DNA from: Holophagales bacterium
Lineage (GTDB): Bacteria > Acidobacteriota > Thermoanaerobaculia > UBA5066
Direction: 5' to 3'
Assembly (NCBI GenBank): GCA_016719485.1
Contig: JADJZB010000002.1
Location: 558,001-622,000, forward strand
DNA: 64,000 nucleotides
Positions 1 through 10,007 of the stretch are shown piece after piece (within the stretch, counting starts at the first letter, position 1; each line of letters opens with the position of its first letter). A program made the position numbers and the translations under genes. The notes under the pieces are model-generated. The model was not told the DNA's origin. It did no database searches and worked only from the letters and a program-made list of their open reading frames with translations.

Positions 1-405
1 GGGCCCCTTGTCGTGGTGTTGTCCCTCGCAGGCGCAGCCGTGGCGCTCGGCCAGCCCCGGATCGAGCTTCCGGCAGGTCTCCCTCAGCAGTTCCGGCTCT
101 ACGCCGCCCCCCCCGCCCTCGAATCCTCGGCACCCCTCGCGGGGTTCGACACGACGAAGGGAGAGAGCCTCGTCCGGCTCCCCGGTGACTCCGACTCGGT
201 GTTCACGCTGGGTGGCCCCGGTCCTTCGGGAGAGCCGCGCGTCCGCCTCGCCGTCGAGGTGAACGAGGCCGTCCTCCGGGTCCTGGCTCCAGACCCCAAG
301 ATCGAGTCGAACGACACCCGTCCCCGCTCGGGAGGCGACTGGAAGCCGATCGACGCCTCCGGGCGTCCCTACCAGCTGCGACTCGGCGCCCGCATCATCT
401 GGTAG
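1..405 (+). CDS. Hypothetical exported protein, possibly cut at the left edge
   Basis: The frame is open from base 1 to a TAG stop at 403-405. A GTG at 13 (or 16) could be the start, but the frame is also open upstream, so the true start may lie outside the window. The first residues form a short hydrophobic stretch (VVVLSLAGAAVALG) followed by Gln, which looks like the end of a signal peptide. The mature part is about 115 residues, rich in Pro, Gly and Arg, and ends in LRLGARIIW. I do not recognise a family. A strong hairpin terminator follows 15 bases after the stop. It points toward the convergent nuoI gene and shares no operon with it. Confidence 0.5.
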   Translation, partial: GPLVVVLSLAGAAVALGQPRIELPAGLPQQFRLYAAPPALESSAPLAGFDTTKGESLVRLPGDSDSVFTLGGPGPSGEPRVRLAVEVNEAVLRVLAPDPKIESNDTRPRSGGDWKPIDASGRPYQLRLGARIIW

Positions 406-420
406 GCCGACGGAGACGGT

Positions 421-445
421 AACGCCCCGGAGCTTCCGGGGCGTT
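421..445. terminator. Bidirectional hairpin terminator
   Basis: A perfect 11-bp inverted repeat (AACGCCCCGGA, 3-base loop, TCCGGGGCGTT) sits between two convergent genes, the left-edge ORF and nuoI. A-rich and T-rich ends flank the GC stem on both strands, so it can serve both directions. Confidence 0.75.
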
Positions 446-471
446 CGTCCGTTCCGGTGAGCTCGCCCCGA

Positions 472-1146
472 CTAAGTTGCAGGCTTTGCGGTCGCCGGCG
501 CCTGGGGCTTCGGAGGCGGCGGCGGGACCCGGTTGATCGCGGCGTTGCGCGCCAGCGTCATCGGGAGGAGCGACAGGCCGGAGGGCTCGAACTGCCCCGC
601 CTTCTTCGCCGGGCTCGCGCCGTAGTAAGGCCGGTAGCCGTACCCGGGGCCGCCCGCACCGGTGTCCGAAGGCTTCTCCGTCAGCTCGGGAATCCCGTAG
701 ACGGCGTCCTTCCGCGAGAAGTACGACATCTCGTAGTCCTTCGTCATCCAGATGGCGTCCTTCGGGCAGGCGTCGACGCAGAACCCGCACATGACGCAGC
801 GCAGGAGGTCGATCTCGAAGACCGTCGGGTACTTCTCGTAGGCCAGGTTCGGGTGCTCCCCCGCCTCGATGTGGATGCAGTCGGCCGGGCAGGCCGTCGC
901 GCACATGTAGCAGGCGACGCATTTCAGCGTGCCGTCCTCGCGCGCCTTGAGGATGTGGCGGCCCCGGTAGCGGTCGGAGTACGGACGCCGCTGCTCCGGG
1001 TACTCGATCGTCGGCCGCGTCTTCGGCGTGAAGACGTTCGCGACGAACTTCTTCAGCGTCAGTGCCATTCCCTGCAGCAGGGGCAGGTAGAGCCTCTCGC
1101 CGAGCGTCGGCTCGTGGGGCTGAATCGTGACGACTCTTCCGGGCAT
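472..1146 (-). CDS. nuoI: NADH-quinone oxidoreductase subunit I (NuoI)
   Basis: This is the ferredoxin-like subunit of complex I that carries clusters N6a and N6b and passes electrons toward NuoB. The 224-residue product has two 4Fe-4S motifs in the middle, CVACYMCATACPADC and CVMCGFCVDACPKDA. Before them is the typical TIEYPEQ segment. The last residues form an unusual proline/alanine tail (RVPPPPPKPQAP) that most NuoI proteins lack. The ATG at 1146 is preceded by a strong purine-rich ribosome site (GGAGAGGGAG). It lies 14 bases downstream of nuoCD and is the last gene of the nuoB-nuoCD-nuoI unit. Confidence 0.95.
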   Translation of the reverse strand: MPGRVVTIQPHEPTLGERLYLPLLQGMALTLKKFVANVFTPKTRPTIEYPEQRRPYSDRYRGRHILKAREDGTLKCVACYMCATACPADCIHIEAGEHPNLAYEKYPTVFEIDLLRCVMCGFCVDACPKDAIWMTKDYEMSYFSRKDAVYGIPELTEKPSDTGAGGPGYGYRPYYGASPAKKAGQFEPSGLSLLPMTLARNAAINRVPPPPPKPQAPATAKPAT

Positions 1147-1160
1147 GTCGTCTCCCTCTC

Positions 1161-2896
1161 CTACCGGTCCAGCTCGCCGGCGATGATGTTGAGCGTCCCG
1201 AGCGTGGCCACCGAGTCGGAGACCATGCCGCCGATGATGATCTTCTCGAAGGCCGCGAAGAGCGGGAAGCAGGGGGGGCGCACCTTCACGCGGTAGGGGC
1301 GCCCGCTCCCGTCGGAGACGATCGAGTAGCCGAGCTCCCCGTTCGCCCCCTCCGTGTACGAGTAGATCTCTCCTGCCGGCACCTGGATCCCCTCGAAGAC
1401 GTTCTTGAAGTGGAAGATGAGCCCTTCCATCTCGTTGTAGACCATCTCCTTCGGCGGGAGGACGACGCGGTAGTCGTCGGAGACGACCGGCCCTCCGGGG
1501 AGCTTGGCGACGACCTGCTCGATGATCCGGAGCGACTGCCTCATCTCCTCCATCCGGACGAGGTAGCGCGAGTAGTTGTCGCCTGCCGTCGTCACGGGGA
1601 CGTCGAAGTCGACCTCGTCGTAACCGTCGTACGGCTTGTCCTTGCGGACGTCGTAGCCGACGCCCGATGCCCGGAGGCAGGGACCCGTGAAGCCCCATGC
1701 GATCGCCTGCTCCTTCGTCACGACGCCGGTCCCCGACATCCTCTTCTGGAAGATCCGGTTCTTCGTCAGGAGGGTCTCGACCTCCCGGATGTGCGTCGTG
1801 ACGCTCTTGCCGAGCGTCCGGCACCACTCGACGAAGTTGTCGGGCACGTCGAGGGAGAGCCCCCCGATGCGCGCGTAGCTCGACGTGAGCCGCGCCCCGC
1901 AGCAGGCCTCGAGGAGGGAGTAGATCTCTTCTCTCGCCTGATAGGAGTACCAGAACGTCGTCAGGCCGCCGAGGTCGACGAGGTTCGCCCCGATGCAGAC
2001 CATGTGGTCCATGATCCTCGAGAATTCCGACAGGACGACCCGGACCGCCCTCGCCCGGGCCGGGATCTCGATTCCGAGCATCTGCTCCACGGCCCGGGCA
2101 TACCCGTTGCCGTTGATCATCGGCGAGCAGTAGTTCAGGCGGTCCGTGTAGGGGATCACCTGCGTGTACGTGTGCGTCTCCGACATCTTCTCGAAGCAGC
2201 GGTGCAGGTACCCGCACTCGCTTTCGGCCGCCACGATCCGCTCGCCGTCCACCCTGAGGACGATCCGGAGCGTGCCGTGCGTCGAAGGGTGCGACGGCCC
2301 GAAGTTGAGCGTCATCGTCTCGAAGACGTCCTCCGGGAGGTCGGACTTCGCGGCGAGGGCGGTCTGGAGAACGTCCTCGTCGGTGCAGAGCCAGCGCTGC
2401 CCGGCTTCGTAGTCCTTGCGAAGGGCATGGCCGACGAAGCCGTTGTGCGTCAGGAGGCGGGCGAGATTCGGGTGCCCGTCGAACCGTATCCCCATCAGGT
2501 CCCAGGCCTCGCGCTCGAACCAGTTCGACGCGGGCCAGACCTCGGTCAGAGTCGGGAGGCGAGGGTCGGCCGCCGGAAGCGCGACCCGCAGGCGCAGGTG
2601 CTCGTTGCGCTTCGTCGAGTAGAGGAGGGCGTTCAGCTGGAACCGCTCGTCGCCCCGGAGCTCAGGCGGACCATCGAGCTTGAGCCTGTCGACCGCGACG
2701 AGGTCGAGAAGCATGTCGTAGGCCGTGGACGGGTCGTCTCGCAGGAAGCGCGCCGCTTCGTGGAAGGCCCCGGGGGCCGCGACGACGGTCGGGACGTCGG
2801 CGGCAGGACGCCGCTCGACGGAAACCGCGCCGTCCGGGAACTTCCGTTCGAGGACCGGGGCGAAGGAGACGCCGCCCGTCGCCGAGAGGGTCGCGC

Positions 2897-2900
<4 letters not shown>
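1161..2900 (-). CDS. nuoCD: Fused NADH-quinone oxidoreductase subunit C/D (NuoCD)
   Basis: One 579-residue protein joins NuoC (roughly residues 15-170, with the EREAWDLMGIRFDGHP signature) to NuoD (roughly 190-579, starting near NFGPSHPSTHG). NuoD forms part of the quinone pocket, and its C-terminal Arg-rich end (YRVKVRPPCF) is intact. The ATG at 2900 overlaps the nuoB stop by 4 bp, which implies translational coupling. Fused NuoCD is known from enterobacteria and several other phyla. The neighbouring gene set is only B, CD and I: no A, H, J-N or E-G gene is adjacent, so the rest of complex I must be encoded elsewhere. Confidence 0.96.
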
Positions 2901-3598
<698 letters not shown>

Positions 3599-3613
3599 CT
3601 CACCCCCCGGTGC

Positions 3614-3642
3614 TCGTGAAACCGTTCACGAAGTCGATTGTA
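3614..3642 (-). promoter_or_regulatory. Candidate promoter -10 and palindromic operator ahead of nuoB
   Basis: On the minus strand a TACAAT hexamer (3642-3637) is followed by the perfect inverted repeat TCGTGAA-4-TTCACGA (3614-3631). The repeat covers the expected transcription start. The -35 region is weak. The layout fits a repressor site over the start point, but which protein would bind is unknown. Confidence 0.4.
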
Positions 3643-3650
3643 AAGGCGCC

Positions 3651-3872
3651 TCAGCGCTTTCCGTCGAGCATCTCGAGGATGACGGGGACGCAGCGCTCCC
3701 CGTGACAGGAGCCGGTCGTGCAACCGGTCTCCTGCGCCACTTCCTCTACGCTCCGGGCGCCCCTGGCGATGGCGTCGGCCACGCGGGGGTACTTGATCCC
3801 GTTGCAGATGCAGACGGGCTTGTACTTCAGCAGGATCCGGGCGTGCTTCTCGGAAACGGGGGCGTCGTCCAT
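3651..3872 (-). CDS. BFD-like [2Fe-2S]-binding protein
   Basis: This 73-residue protein has the four cysteines of the bacterioferritin-associated-ferredoxin fold: Cys-x-Cys in CICNGI, then a pair about 30 residues later in the region GCTTGSCHGERC. BFD-like domains bind a [2Fe-2S] cluster and occur as small ferredoxins or as domains in larger oxidoreductases. The role here is not known. Its place between def and nuoB, on the same strand with a 4-base gap to def, suggests co-expression with deformylase (an iron enzyme) and complex I subunits. The number of cysteines (five) leaves some doubt about the exact ligand set. Confidence 0.8.
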   Translation of the reverse strand: MDDAPVSEKHARILLKYKPVCICNGIKYPRVADAIARGARSVEEVAQETGCTTGSCHGERCVPVILEMLDGKR

Positions 3873-3876
3873 GGAG

Positions 3877-4389
3877 TCAGAAGTCGACCGTGTAGCGAAT
3901 GGAGGCTCGGTCCTTCACCCGGTCGAGGTAGACCACCCCGTCGAGGTGGTCGTTCTCGTGCAGAACGACCCGGGCATGGAAGTCCTCAGCGACGAAGTCC
4001 ACGGGTCTCCCCGTCTCGGAGAGCGCCCGGACGCGGACCTTCTTCGGCCTGGGGACCCGGGCAGCGAGAAACGGAACGGAAAGACAACCCTCCCAGTCCT
4101 CGACCTCTTTCGGGTCGAGCACCTCGAACGAGGGGTTGACGAGGATCGTCGGGGGCACCTCGAGGCCGGTCCCGCGCTTGCCGGCGGGCTCGACCATGTA
4201 GAGGAACGCGCGGACCCCAGCCGCGACCTGGGGAGCGGCGAGCCCCGTCCCCGAGTACTCGACCATCGTCTCGCGCAGGTCGTCGAAGAGCCCCCGGAAG
4301 CGCCCGCGCTTCAGGTCCTTCGGCTCGATCTGGGTCGCCGGGCGACGCAGGACGTCCGCACCGAGCTTCATCACCTTGAGAATCGCCAA
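3877..4389 (-). CDS. def: Peptide deformylase
   Basis: The enzyme removes the formyl group from the N-terminal Met of new proteins. All three family motifs are present: GLAAPQV, EGCLSV (metal-ligand Cys) and HENDHLDG (HExxH metal site). I choose the TTG at 4389: it follows a GGGAGGG ribosome site and gives the usual N-terminus AILKVMKLGADVLRRPA and 170 residues. The ATG at 4371 would remove the conserved first strand. No fmt gene is adjacent. It heads the minus-strand run that continues through the BFD-like gene into nuoB. Confidence 0.93.
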   Translation of the reverse strand: MAILKVMKLGADVLRRPATQIEPKDLKRGRFRGLFDDLRETMVEYSGTGLAAPQVAAGVRAFLYMVEPAGKRGTGLEVPPTILVNPSFEVLDPKEVEDWEGCLSVPFLAARVPRPKKVRVRALSETGRPVDFVAEDFHARVVLHENDHLDGVVYLDRVKDRASIRYTVDF

Positions 4390-4544
4390 GTCGCCCTCCC
4401 GAGAGGGGATTCTAGGAGCAGTCCGGGGTCCCGCCCCTCTCCGAACCCGGGGGGGGCCTGGGGACCGCGAACAGCGCCCCCGGAGACCGCGTACCCTGGA
4501 GAGCGTCACGACGGCCCGGGAGGCCGTCCGGGGAGGGAAAGAGA

Positions 4545-4620
4545 TGGTGCCCAGGGGCGGAGTTGAACCGTCGACACCGCACTTTTCAGGCGCGTGCTCT
4601 ACCAGCTGAGCTACCTGGGC
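4545..4620 (-). tRNA. tRNA-Phe (GAA)
   Basis: A full cloverleaf can be folded: acceptor GCCCAGG/CCTGGGC, D arm GCTC/GAGC, anticodon loop CTGAAAA with anticodon GAA, and T loop TTCAACT. The T stem has one A-C mismatch. The CCA end is encoded. It lies alone on the minus strand between def and the thioredoxin-like gene, behind its own promoter. Confidence 0.95.
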
Positions 4621-4675
4621 ACCCGGCACGCCGCGGCATGTACCTTGCGGACAGGCCCTCGACGCGACGCCCGGC

Positions 4676-4704
4676 GTTATACCGGCGGCCGCTAGAATAG
4701 TCAA
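4676..4704 (-). promoter_or_regulatory. Sigma-70-type promoter of tRNA-Phe
   Basis: On the minus strand TTGACT (-35, 4704-4699) and TATAAC (-10, 4681-4676) are separated by exactly 17 bases. Each hexamer differs from consensus at one position. The predicted start is near 4669, about 48 bases before the tRNA 5' end. Confidence 0.8.
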
Positions 4705-4742
4705 CGCGGCCGCCCCGCGCCGCGTCACAAACAAGAGACGAA

Positions 4743-5627
4743 ATGATGCGCATTCCGAGATTCCTCCTGGCCCCCGTCCTGTTCCTCTCCCCCGTCCTCC
4801 TCGCGCAGGAGACCGGGACACCTCCTGCGGCCTCGCGCCTCCAGGACGAAAACCCCGTGTGGGCGGCGACTCTCGACGACGCCGTCGAGCGGGCGCGGGC
4901 GATGCGGGAAGGCCGCGTCTTCGTCGAGCTTCGAAGCGCCGATTGCCCGGAGTGCGTTCGGATGGAGAAGCTCATCTATCCCTCCGCGTCCTTCCGGTCG
5001 TTCATGCGGGACAAGGTCCCCGTGGTCCTCGACCGCGCATCGTCCGACGGGCAGCGCCTCGCCCAGCGTTTCGGCCTCCGGCGCGTGCCTGCGTGGCTCG
5101 TCCTCACACCGGATCTCCTTCTCGCCGGCAGGCACGAGGGCGGGTCGAGCCAGGCGCTCTGGATGGAGAAGTTCGTCGCTTCGGAACGGGCCTGGAACGA
5201 GTTCCGCAGGAAGCTGGACGTCGAGAAGAAGACCCCGAACGACCCGGCCGCCCTGTTCGCCGTCGGCGAGGAGGCCTACCGCCGCGCCGGCGACGCGATG
5301 GCCAGGGAGCGGTTCGAGCGCATCGCGGCCGACGAGAAGGCGCCTGCGGAGCTCCGCGAGCGGTCGCTCGCCTACCTCGCGGGCATCGCGCTCGAGGATC
5401 GGCGGTTCGACGACGCCGAGAAGGCGCTGAAGCAGATTCTCGCAACGACGAAGAACCCCACCCTCGCCGAGCAGGCCGACCTTCGCCTCGCGGACGTCGA
5501 GATCGGCCGGGGAGAACGGAAAAAAGCCAGGGCGCACCTGAAGGCCTTCCTCCAGAAGCACCCCCAGTCCCCGATGCGCAAGGACGTCGAGGCCCTCATC
5601 GAGGCGCTCGACGGCGCGAAGCCCTGA
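4743..5627 (+). CDS. Exported thioredoxin-fold protein with TPR-like C-terminus
   Basis: The 294-residue product starts with a signal peptide (FLLAPVLFLSPVLLAQ). Residues about 35-150 form a thioredoxin-like domain with a CPEC motif (SADCPECVRM) and a cis-Pro region (RRVPAWLVL). The rest is helical and reads as two or three TPR-like repeats (for example FDDAEKALKQILATTKNP). It probably acts on protein thiols in the periplasm, and the TPR part may bind a client. The stop is 11 bases before dsbD, so the two are almost surely one operon, and DsbD would be its natural reductant. Confidence 0.85.
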   Translation: MMRIPRFLLAPVLFLSPVLLAQETGTPPAASRLQDENPVWAATLDDAVERARAMREGRVFVELRSADCPECVRMEKLIYPSASFRSFMRDKVPVVLDRASSDGQRLAQRFGLRRVPAWLVLTPDLLLAGRHEGGSSQALWMEKFVASERAWNEFRRKLDVEKKTPNDPAALFAVGEEAYRRAGDAMARERFERIAADEKAPAELRERSLAYLAGIALEDRRFDDAEKALKQILATTKNPTLAEQADLRLADVEIGRGERKKARAHLKAFLQKHPQSPMRKDVEALIEALDGAKP

Positions 5628-5638
5628 AGGAGCCCCCG

Positions 5639-7437
5639 ATGACGCGTCCCCCTCTCCGTCGGCTCCTCGCCGCGGCCGGTCTTCTCGTCCTCCTCGCCTC
5701 GGGGTCCCTGGCGGCCCAGGATCCCGGGTCCTCCCCTGTCGTCATGCTTCGGCTCGCGGCCGGCTCGGACAGGCTCGTCGCGGGGCAGCCCTTCCGGCTC
5801 GCCATCGTGGCCACGATCGCGCCGGGATGGCACGTCAACTCCGACAAGCCGCTCGAGGACTACCTCATCCCGACGGAGGCGGCCGTGGTGCCGGTCGAGG
5901 GACTCTCGTTCGCCGCCCCCGCCTACCCCGCCCACAAGGAGCAGAAGCTCCCCTTCTCCGAGAAGCCGCTCGCCCTCTTCGACGGCGAGACCGTCATCGT
6001 CGTGGAGGGGACGGCGGGAGCCGACGCCCTCCCCGGGCCCAGGACTCTGCGGGCCACCCTCGACTACCAGCCCTGCAACGACGCCCAGTGCCTCGCCCCG
6101 GCCCAGGCGGAGGCGACGCTCGAGATCGAGGTCGCGCCGGCAGGAACGACCGTCACCGCGGCGAACGCCGCGCTCTTTCCGCTCGCCGGGGCCCGCACGG
6201 CCGACGGCGCCGCCCCCGCAGCCGAGGGAACCGAACCGTCCCCGCCGGCCGACTCCGGCCCCTTCGCCGGCCGCTCCCTCCCCGCCATCCTCGGCCTCGT
6301 CTTCCTCGCGGGCCTCGCCCTCAACCTGACCCCCTGCGTCTACCCCTCATACCGATCACCGTCGGGTTCTTCTCGCGCCAGAGCGAGGGGAAGACGAGCC
6401 GCACGTTCGGCCTCGCGCTCGCGTACGTCCTCGGGATGAGCGTCACCTACTCCGCGCTCGGCGTCTTCGCGGCCCTCTCCGGCTCCCTCTTCGGCTCCTG
6501 GCTGCAGAAGCCGGCCGTCCTCGTCGTCATCGCCCTCATCGTCCTCGCGCTCGCCCTTTCGATGTTCGGGCTCTACGAGCTCCAGGCCCCGCACTTCATC
6601 ACCGACCGGACCGGCAGCAAGGCCGGGGTCGCCGGTGCGCTCACGATGGGCCTCTTCGTCGGCTTCGTCGCGGCGCCCTGCATCGGGCCGTTCGTCCTGT
6701 CGCTCCTGACCTACGTCGCCCAGCAGGGCTCGGCCGCGCTCGGCTTCGGCCTCTTCTTCACGCTCGCGATGGGCCTCGGCCTTCCCTACCTCGTCCTCGG
6801 CACCGTCTCCGGCAGCCTCAAGGCGATGCCGCGGTCGGGCGAGTGGATGATCGCCGTCCGCAAGGTCTTCGGATTCCTCCTCGTCGCCCTCGCGGCCTGG
6901 TTCCTCCGCCCGCTCCTCCCCGAGCGCGTCTTCGAGTTCGCCGTCGCGATCCCGCTGATCGCCGGAGGCGTCTGGTTCCTCTTCTTCGAGAGGACGGGCT
7001 CCTCCCTCGGCTGGTTCCGGTGGACGAAGCGCGTCGTCGGCATCGCGCTCCTGGCTGCGGCCGTGCCGTTCGTCCTCCCTGCGAAGAAGGGCGAGGCCCT
7101 CGCCTTCCAGCCCTACTCCGACGCCGCCCTCGCCGAGGCGGCCGCGGCGGGCAAGCCGGTCGTCATCGACTTCTACGCGGACTGGTGCCTGCCGTGCAAG
7201 GAGCTCGAGAAGTTCACCTTCACCGACGCGGGCGTGAGACAGGCGCTCGAAGGCTGGGTGCTGCTCAAAGCGGACCTGACGAAGAGCGCTTCTCCGGAGG
7301 TCTCCGCCCTCCGGACGAAGTGGAACATCCAGGGCGTGCCGACGATGGTCTTCCTCGGCCCGGACGGGAAGGAATCGAAGCCGCGGGTCGTCCAGTTCGA
7401 GAAGCCGGGCGCCTTCCTGTCGCGATTCCCGAAGTGA
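5639..7437 (+). CDS. dsbD: Thiol:disulfide interchange protein DsbD (apparent frameshift)
   Basis: DsbD carries electrons from cytoplasmic thioredoxin across the inner membrane to periplasmic thiol proteins. The parts occur in order: signal peptide, DsbD-alpha domain with the CNDAQC motif, a transmembrane domain with the two key cysteines (NLTPCVYP and AAPCIGPF), and a C-terminal thioredoxin domain with WCLPCK. The reading frame breaks at the C run 6343-6346: one more C would restore TPCVYPLIPITV and a 599-residue protein of normal length. All catalytic cysteines are intact, so a sequencing error is more likely than decay. It forms an operon with the upstream thioredoxin-like gene. Confidence 0.9.
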
Positions 7438-7441
7438 GGGT

Positions 7442-7475
7442 TCCCCGGGGAGCGACGCCCGGCGCTCCCCGGGGA
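7442..7475. terminator. Bidirectional hairpin terminator
   Basis: A perfect 13-bp inverted repeat (TCCCCGGGGAGCG, 8-base loop, its complement) lies between the convergent dsbD and rnc genes. There is no long T run, as is common in GC-rich genomes. Confidence 0.75.
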
Positions 7476-7480
7476 CGCAT

Positions 7481-8200
7481 TCAGGCCTTCGTCGTGCGTC
7501 CCAGCTTGATGGCCAGCGCCGCCTTCGCGGCCCGCCGCTGCGCTTCCTTCTTCGTCGCGCCCGAGCCCTTCGCCGAGATGTCCTCGTCGTAGACGACCTC
7601 GAAGACGAACTCCTTCAGGTGGTCGGGTCCGCTCTCCGAGAGGAGCCGGTAGGACGGAAGCGGCTTGCCCTCCCCCTGCGCGAGCTCCTGCAGCGCCGTC
7701 TTGTAGTCGTGGAACGAGAGCTCTCCGGGGTCGAGCTCCGCGACGGCAGCGGCAAAGTGCCGTCGCGCGACGTCCCGTGCGGTGCCCAGTCCCGCGTCCA
7801 GCGTGATCGCCGCGAAGACCGCCTCGAACGCGTCGGCCAGGAGCGACTCCCGCACGCGCCCCCCCGACCGGCTCTCCCCGGCCGCCAGCAGCAGCGCCTC
7901 GCCGATCCCCAGCTCCCGCGCGAGCCGCGCGAAGCTCGGCTCCGACACGAGGTGCGAGCGCGCCTTCGACAGCTGCCCCTCGCGGAACCCCGGAAACGCC
8001 TCGAAGAGCATCTCGGCCACGAGGAAACCGAGGATGCTGTCGCCGAGGAACTCGAGCGTCTCGTTGTCCTTGACCGCCTCCGACCTCGGCGCCTCGTTCG
8101 CGTAGGAGGAATGGGTCAGCGCCCGGTCCAGGAGCGCACGGTCGCGAAAGTGGTACCCGAGGGCCTCCTCGAGAGAAGTCAGCTGCTCGTCGCGTGTCAC
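7481..8200 (-). CDS. rnc: Ribonuclease III
   Basis: RNase III cuts double-stranded RNA during rRNA and mRNA processing. The 239-residue protein has the endonuclease domain first (signature NETLEFLGDSILGFL, with a second acidic site near LLADAFEAVFAAI). A double-stranded-RNA-binding domain follows at the C-terminus (DYKTALQELAQ to the Ala/Lys-rich GSGATKKEAQRRAAKAAL). The GTG at 8200 gives the normal N-terminus. No clear ribosome site precedes it, only a C-rich stretch, so the start is less certain than the gene. It stands alone, divergent from glpK. Confidence 0.93.
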   Translation of the reverse strand: MTRDEQLTSLEEALGYHFRDRALLDRALTHSSYANEAPRSEAVKDNETLEFLGDSILGFLVAEMLFEAFPGFREGQLSKARSHLVSEPSFARLARELGIGEALLLAAGESRSGGRVRESLLADAFEAVFAAITLDAGLGTARDVARRHFAAAVAELDPGELSFHDYKTALQELAQGEGKPLPSYRLLSESGPDHLKEFVFEVVYDEDISAKGSGATKKEAQRRAAKAALAIKLGRTTKA

Positions 8201-8368
8201 GGGGGGATCGTAGCGAAGGACGAGCGCCGCGTCTCGGCCGGCCACCTGGTCCCGACCGAAAGCCAGCGAGCAGAATCCCGCCGAGACATCGACGGTCGAG
8301 CCCGGGGGCGAGGGGCTCCCGGATGCGATCATCCCTTGCGCCAACGGCTCCGTCCGCCAGGAGAGACC

Positions 8369-9868
8369 TTGACGAAGTACGTCCTCGCCCTCGACCAGGG
8401 GACCACCAGCTCCCGCGCGATCGTCTTCGACCGCCAGGGGTGCATCGTCGCCTCCGCGCAGAAGGAGCTGACCCAGATCTTCCCGCGGCCCGGCTGGGTC
8501 GAGCACGACCCCGCCGAGATCTGGTCGTCGCAGGCCGGCGTCGCGGCGGAGGCCGTCACGCGCGCCGGGCTCTCGGCGGGCGACCTCGCCGCGATCGGCA
8601 TCACGAACCAGCGCGAGACGACGATCGTCTGGGAGCGCGGGAGCGGGCGGCCCGTTCACAACGCCATCGTCTGGCAGGACCGGCGCACCGCGGGGCTCTG
8701 CGACCGCCTCCGGCAGGCCGGCCACGAGCCCCTCTTCCGCCGGAAGACCGGGCTGGTCCTCGACTCGTACTTCTCCGGCACGAAGGTCCGCTGGATCCTC
8801 GACCACGTCGAGGGGGCCCGGGAGCGGGCCGAGCGCGGCGAGCTCTGCTTCGGCACCGTGGACAGCTGGCTCGCCTGGCAGCTGACGGGCGGCGCGCTCC
8901 ACGTCACCGACGCGTCGAACGCCAGCCGGACCCTGATGTACGACATCCACACCGGCGATTGGGACGCCGAGCTGCTCGACGTGCTCGGCGTCCCGCGCGC
9001 GATGCTTCCCGAGGTGCGCCCGAGCAGCGAGGTCTACGGCCACACTGCGGCTCCGCTCCTCTCGCGGCCGATCCCGATCGCCGGGATCGCCGGCGACCAG
9101 CAGGCGGCCCTCTTCGGCCAGCGGTGCACCGAACGCGGCATGGTCAAGAACACCTACGGCACGGGGTGCTTCCTGCTGCTGCACACCGGAGAGGCGGCCG
9201 TCCCCTCGCGGCACAACCTGCTGACCACGGTGGCGTGGAGGATCGGCGAGAGGACCGAGTACGCGCTCGAGGGAAGCGTCTTCATCACGGGCGCCGTGGT
9301 CCAGTGGCTGCGCGACGGGCTGAAGCTGATCCGCTCCTCGGACGAGGTCGAGGCGCTCGCCGCCTCGGTCCCGGACAACGGCGGCGTCTACCTGGTGCCG
9401 GCCTTCGCCGGCCTGGGCGCCCCGCACTGGGACCCGTACGCGCGCGGGACGATCGTCGGACTCACGCGAGGCACCACCGCTGGCCACCTCGCCCGCGCGG
9501 CCCTCGAAGGGATCGCCTTCCAGGTGGCCGACGTCCTGGAGGCGATGCAGGCCGATTCCGGCATCGACCTCAGCGAGCTGCGGGTGGACGGAGGCGGCGC
9601 CGTCAACGACCTCCTGATGCAGTTCCAGGCGGACATCCTCGGCGTCCCCGTGGTCCGGCCGCGGGTCTTCGAGACGACCGCCCTCGGCGCGGCCTACCTC
9701 GCCGGGCTCGCCACGGGCTTCTGGGAGAGCGAAGCGGACATCCGCGAGCAGTGGCAGGAGGAGCGCCGCTTCGAACCCGCCATGCCCTCCGGGTCCGTCG
9801 CCCGCCTCCGCGCCGGCTGGCAGCGGGCGCTGGGGCGCTCCCGCGGGTGGGAGGAGCCGGAGGAGTAG
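8369..9868 (+). CDS. glpK: Glycerol kinase
   Basis: This enzyme phosphorylates glycerol to sn-glycerol 3-phosphate with ATP. The 499-residue protein matches the family length. It shows the phosphate-binding DQGTTSSRA near the start, the substrate motif ITNQRETT, VWQDRRT, the FGTVDSWLAW segment and the C-terminal adenine-binding DGGGAVNDLLMQFQ. The TTG at 8369 follows an AGGAGAG ribosome site. A second, more distant FGGY kinase lies near 34-35.7 kb beside glpD. This copy has no glpF or glpD next to it. The 168 bases between rnc and glpK show no clear structured element. Confidence 0.95.
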   Translation: MTKYVLALDQGTTSSRAIVFDRQGCIVASAQKELTQIFPRPGWVEHDPAEIWSSQAGVAAEAVTRAGLSAGDLAAIGITNQRETTIVWERGSGRPVHNAIVWQDRRTAGLCDRLRQAGHEPLFRRKTGLVLDSYFSGTKVRWILDHVEGARERAERGELCFGTVDSWLAWQLTGGALHVTDASNASRTLMYDIHTGDWDAELLDVLGVPRAMLPEVRPSSEVYGHTAAPLLSRPIPIAGIAGDQQAALFGQRCTERGMVKNTYGTGCFLLLHTGEAAVPSRHNLLTTVAWRIGERTEYALEGSVFITGAVVQWLRDGLKLIRSSDEVEALAASVPDNGGVYLVPAFAGLGAPHWDPYARGTIVGLTRGTTAGHLARAALEGIAFQVADVLEAMQADSGIDLSELRVDGGGAVNDLLMQFQADILGVPVVRPRVFETTALGAAYLAGLATGFWESEADIREQWQEERRFEPAMPSGSVARLRAGWQRALGRSRGWEEPEE

Positions 9869-10007
9869 CTTGCGGTGCGGCGCCCCGCGGACTTGCGGGT
9901 CACTGACCTACGGAACCTCGCGGCGCCCCGGGATCCACTACCCGCTGAAGGCCCTTCAATGCCGCATGTACGCCCTACAACGGATCCGCCCGGGCCGCGG
10001 TCGTGCC

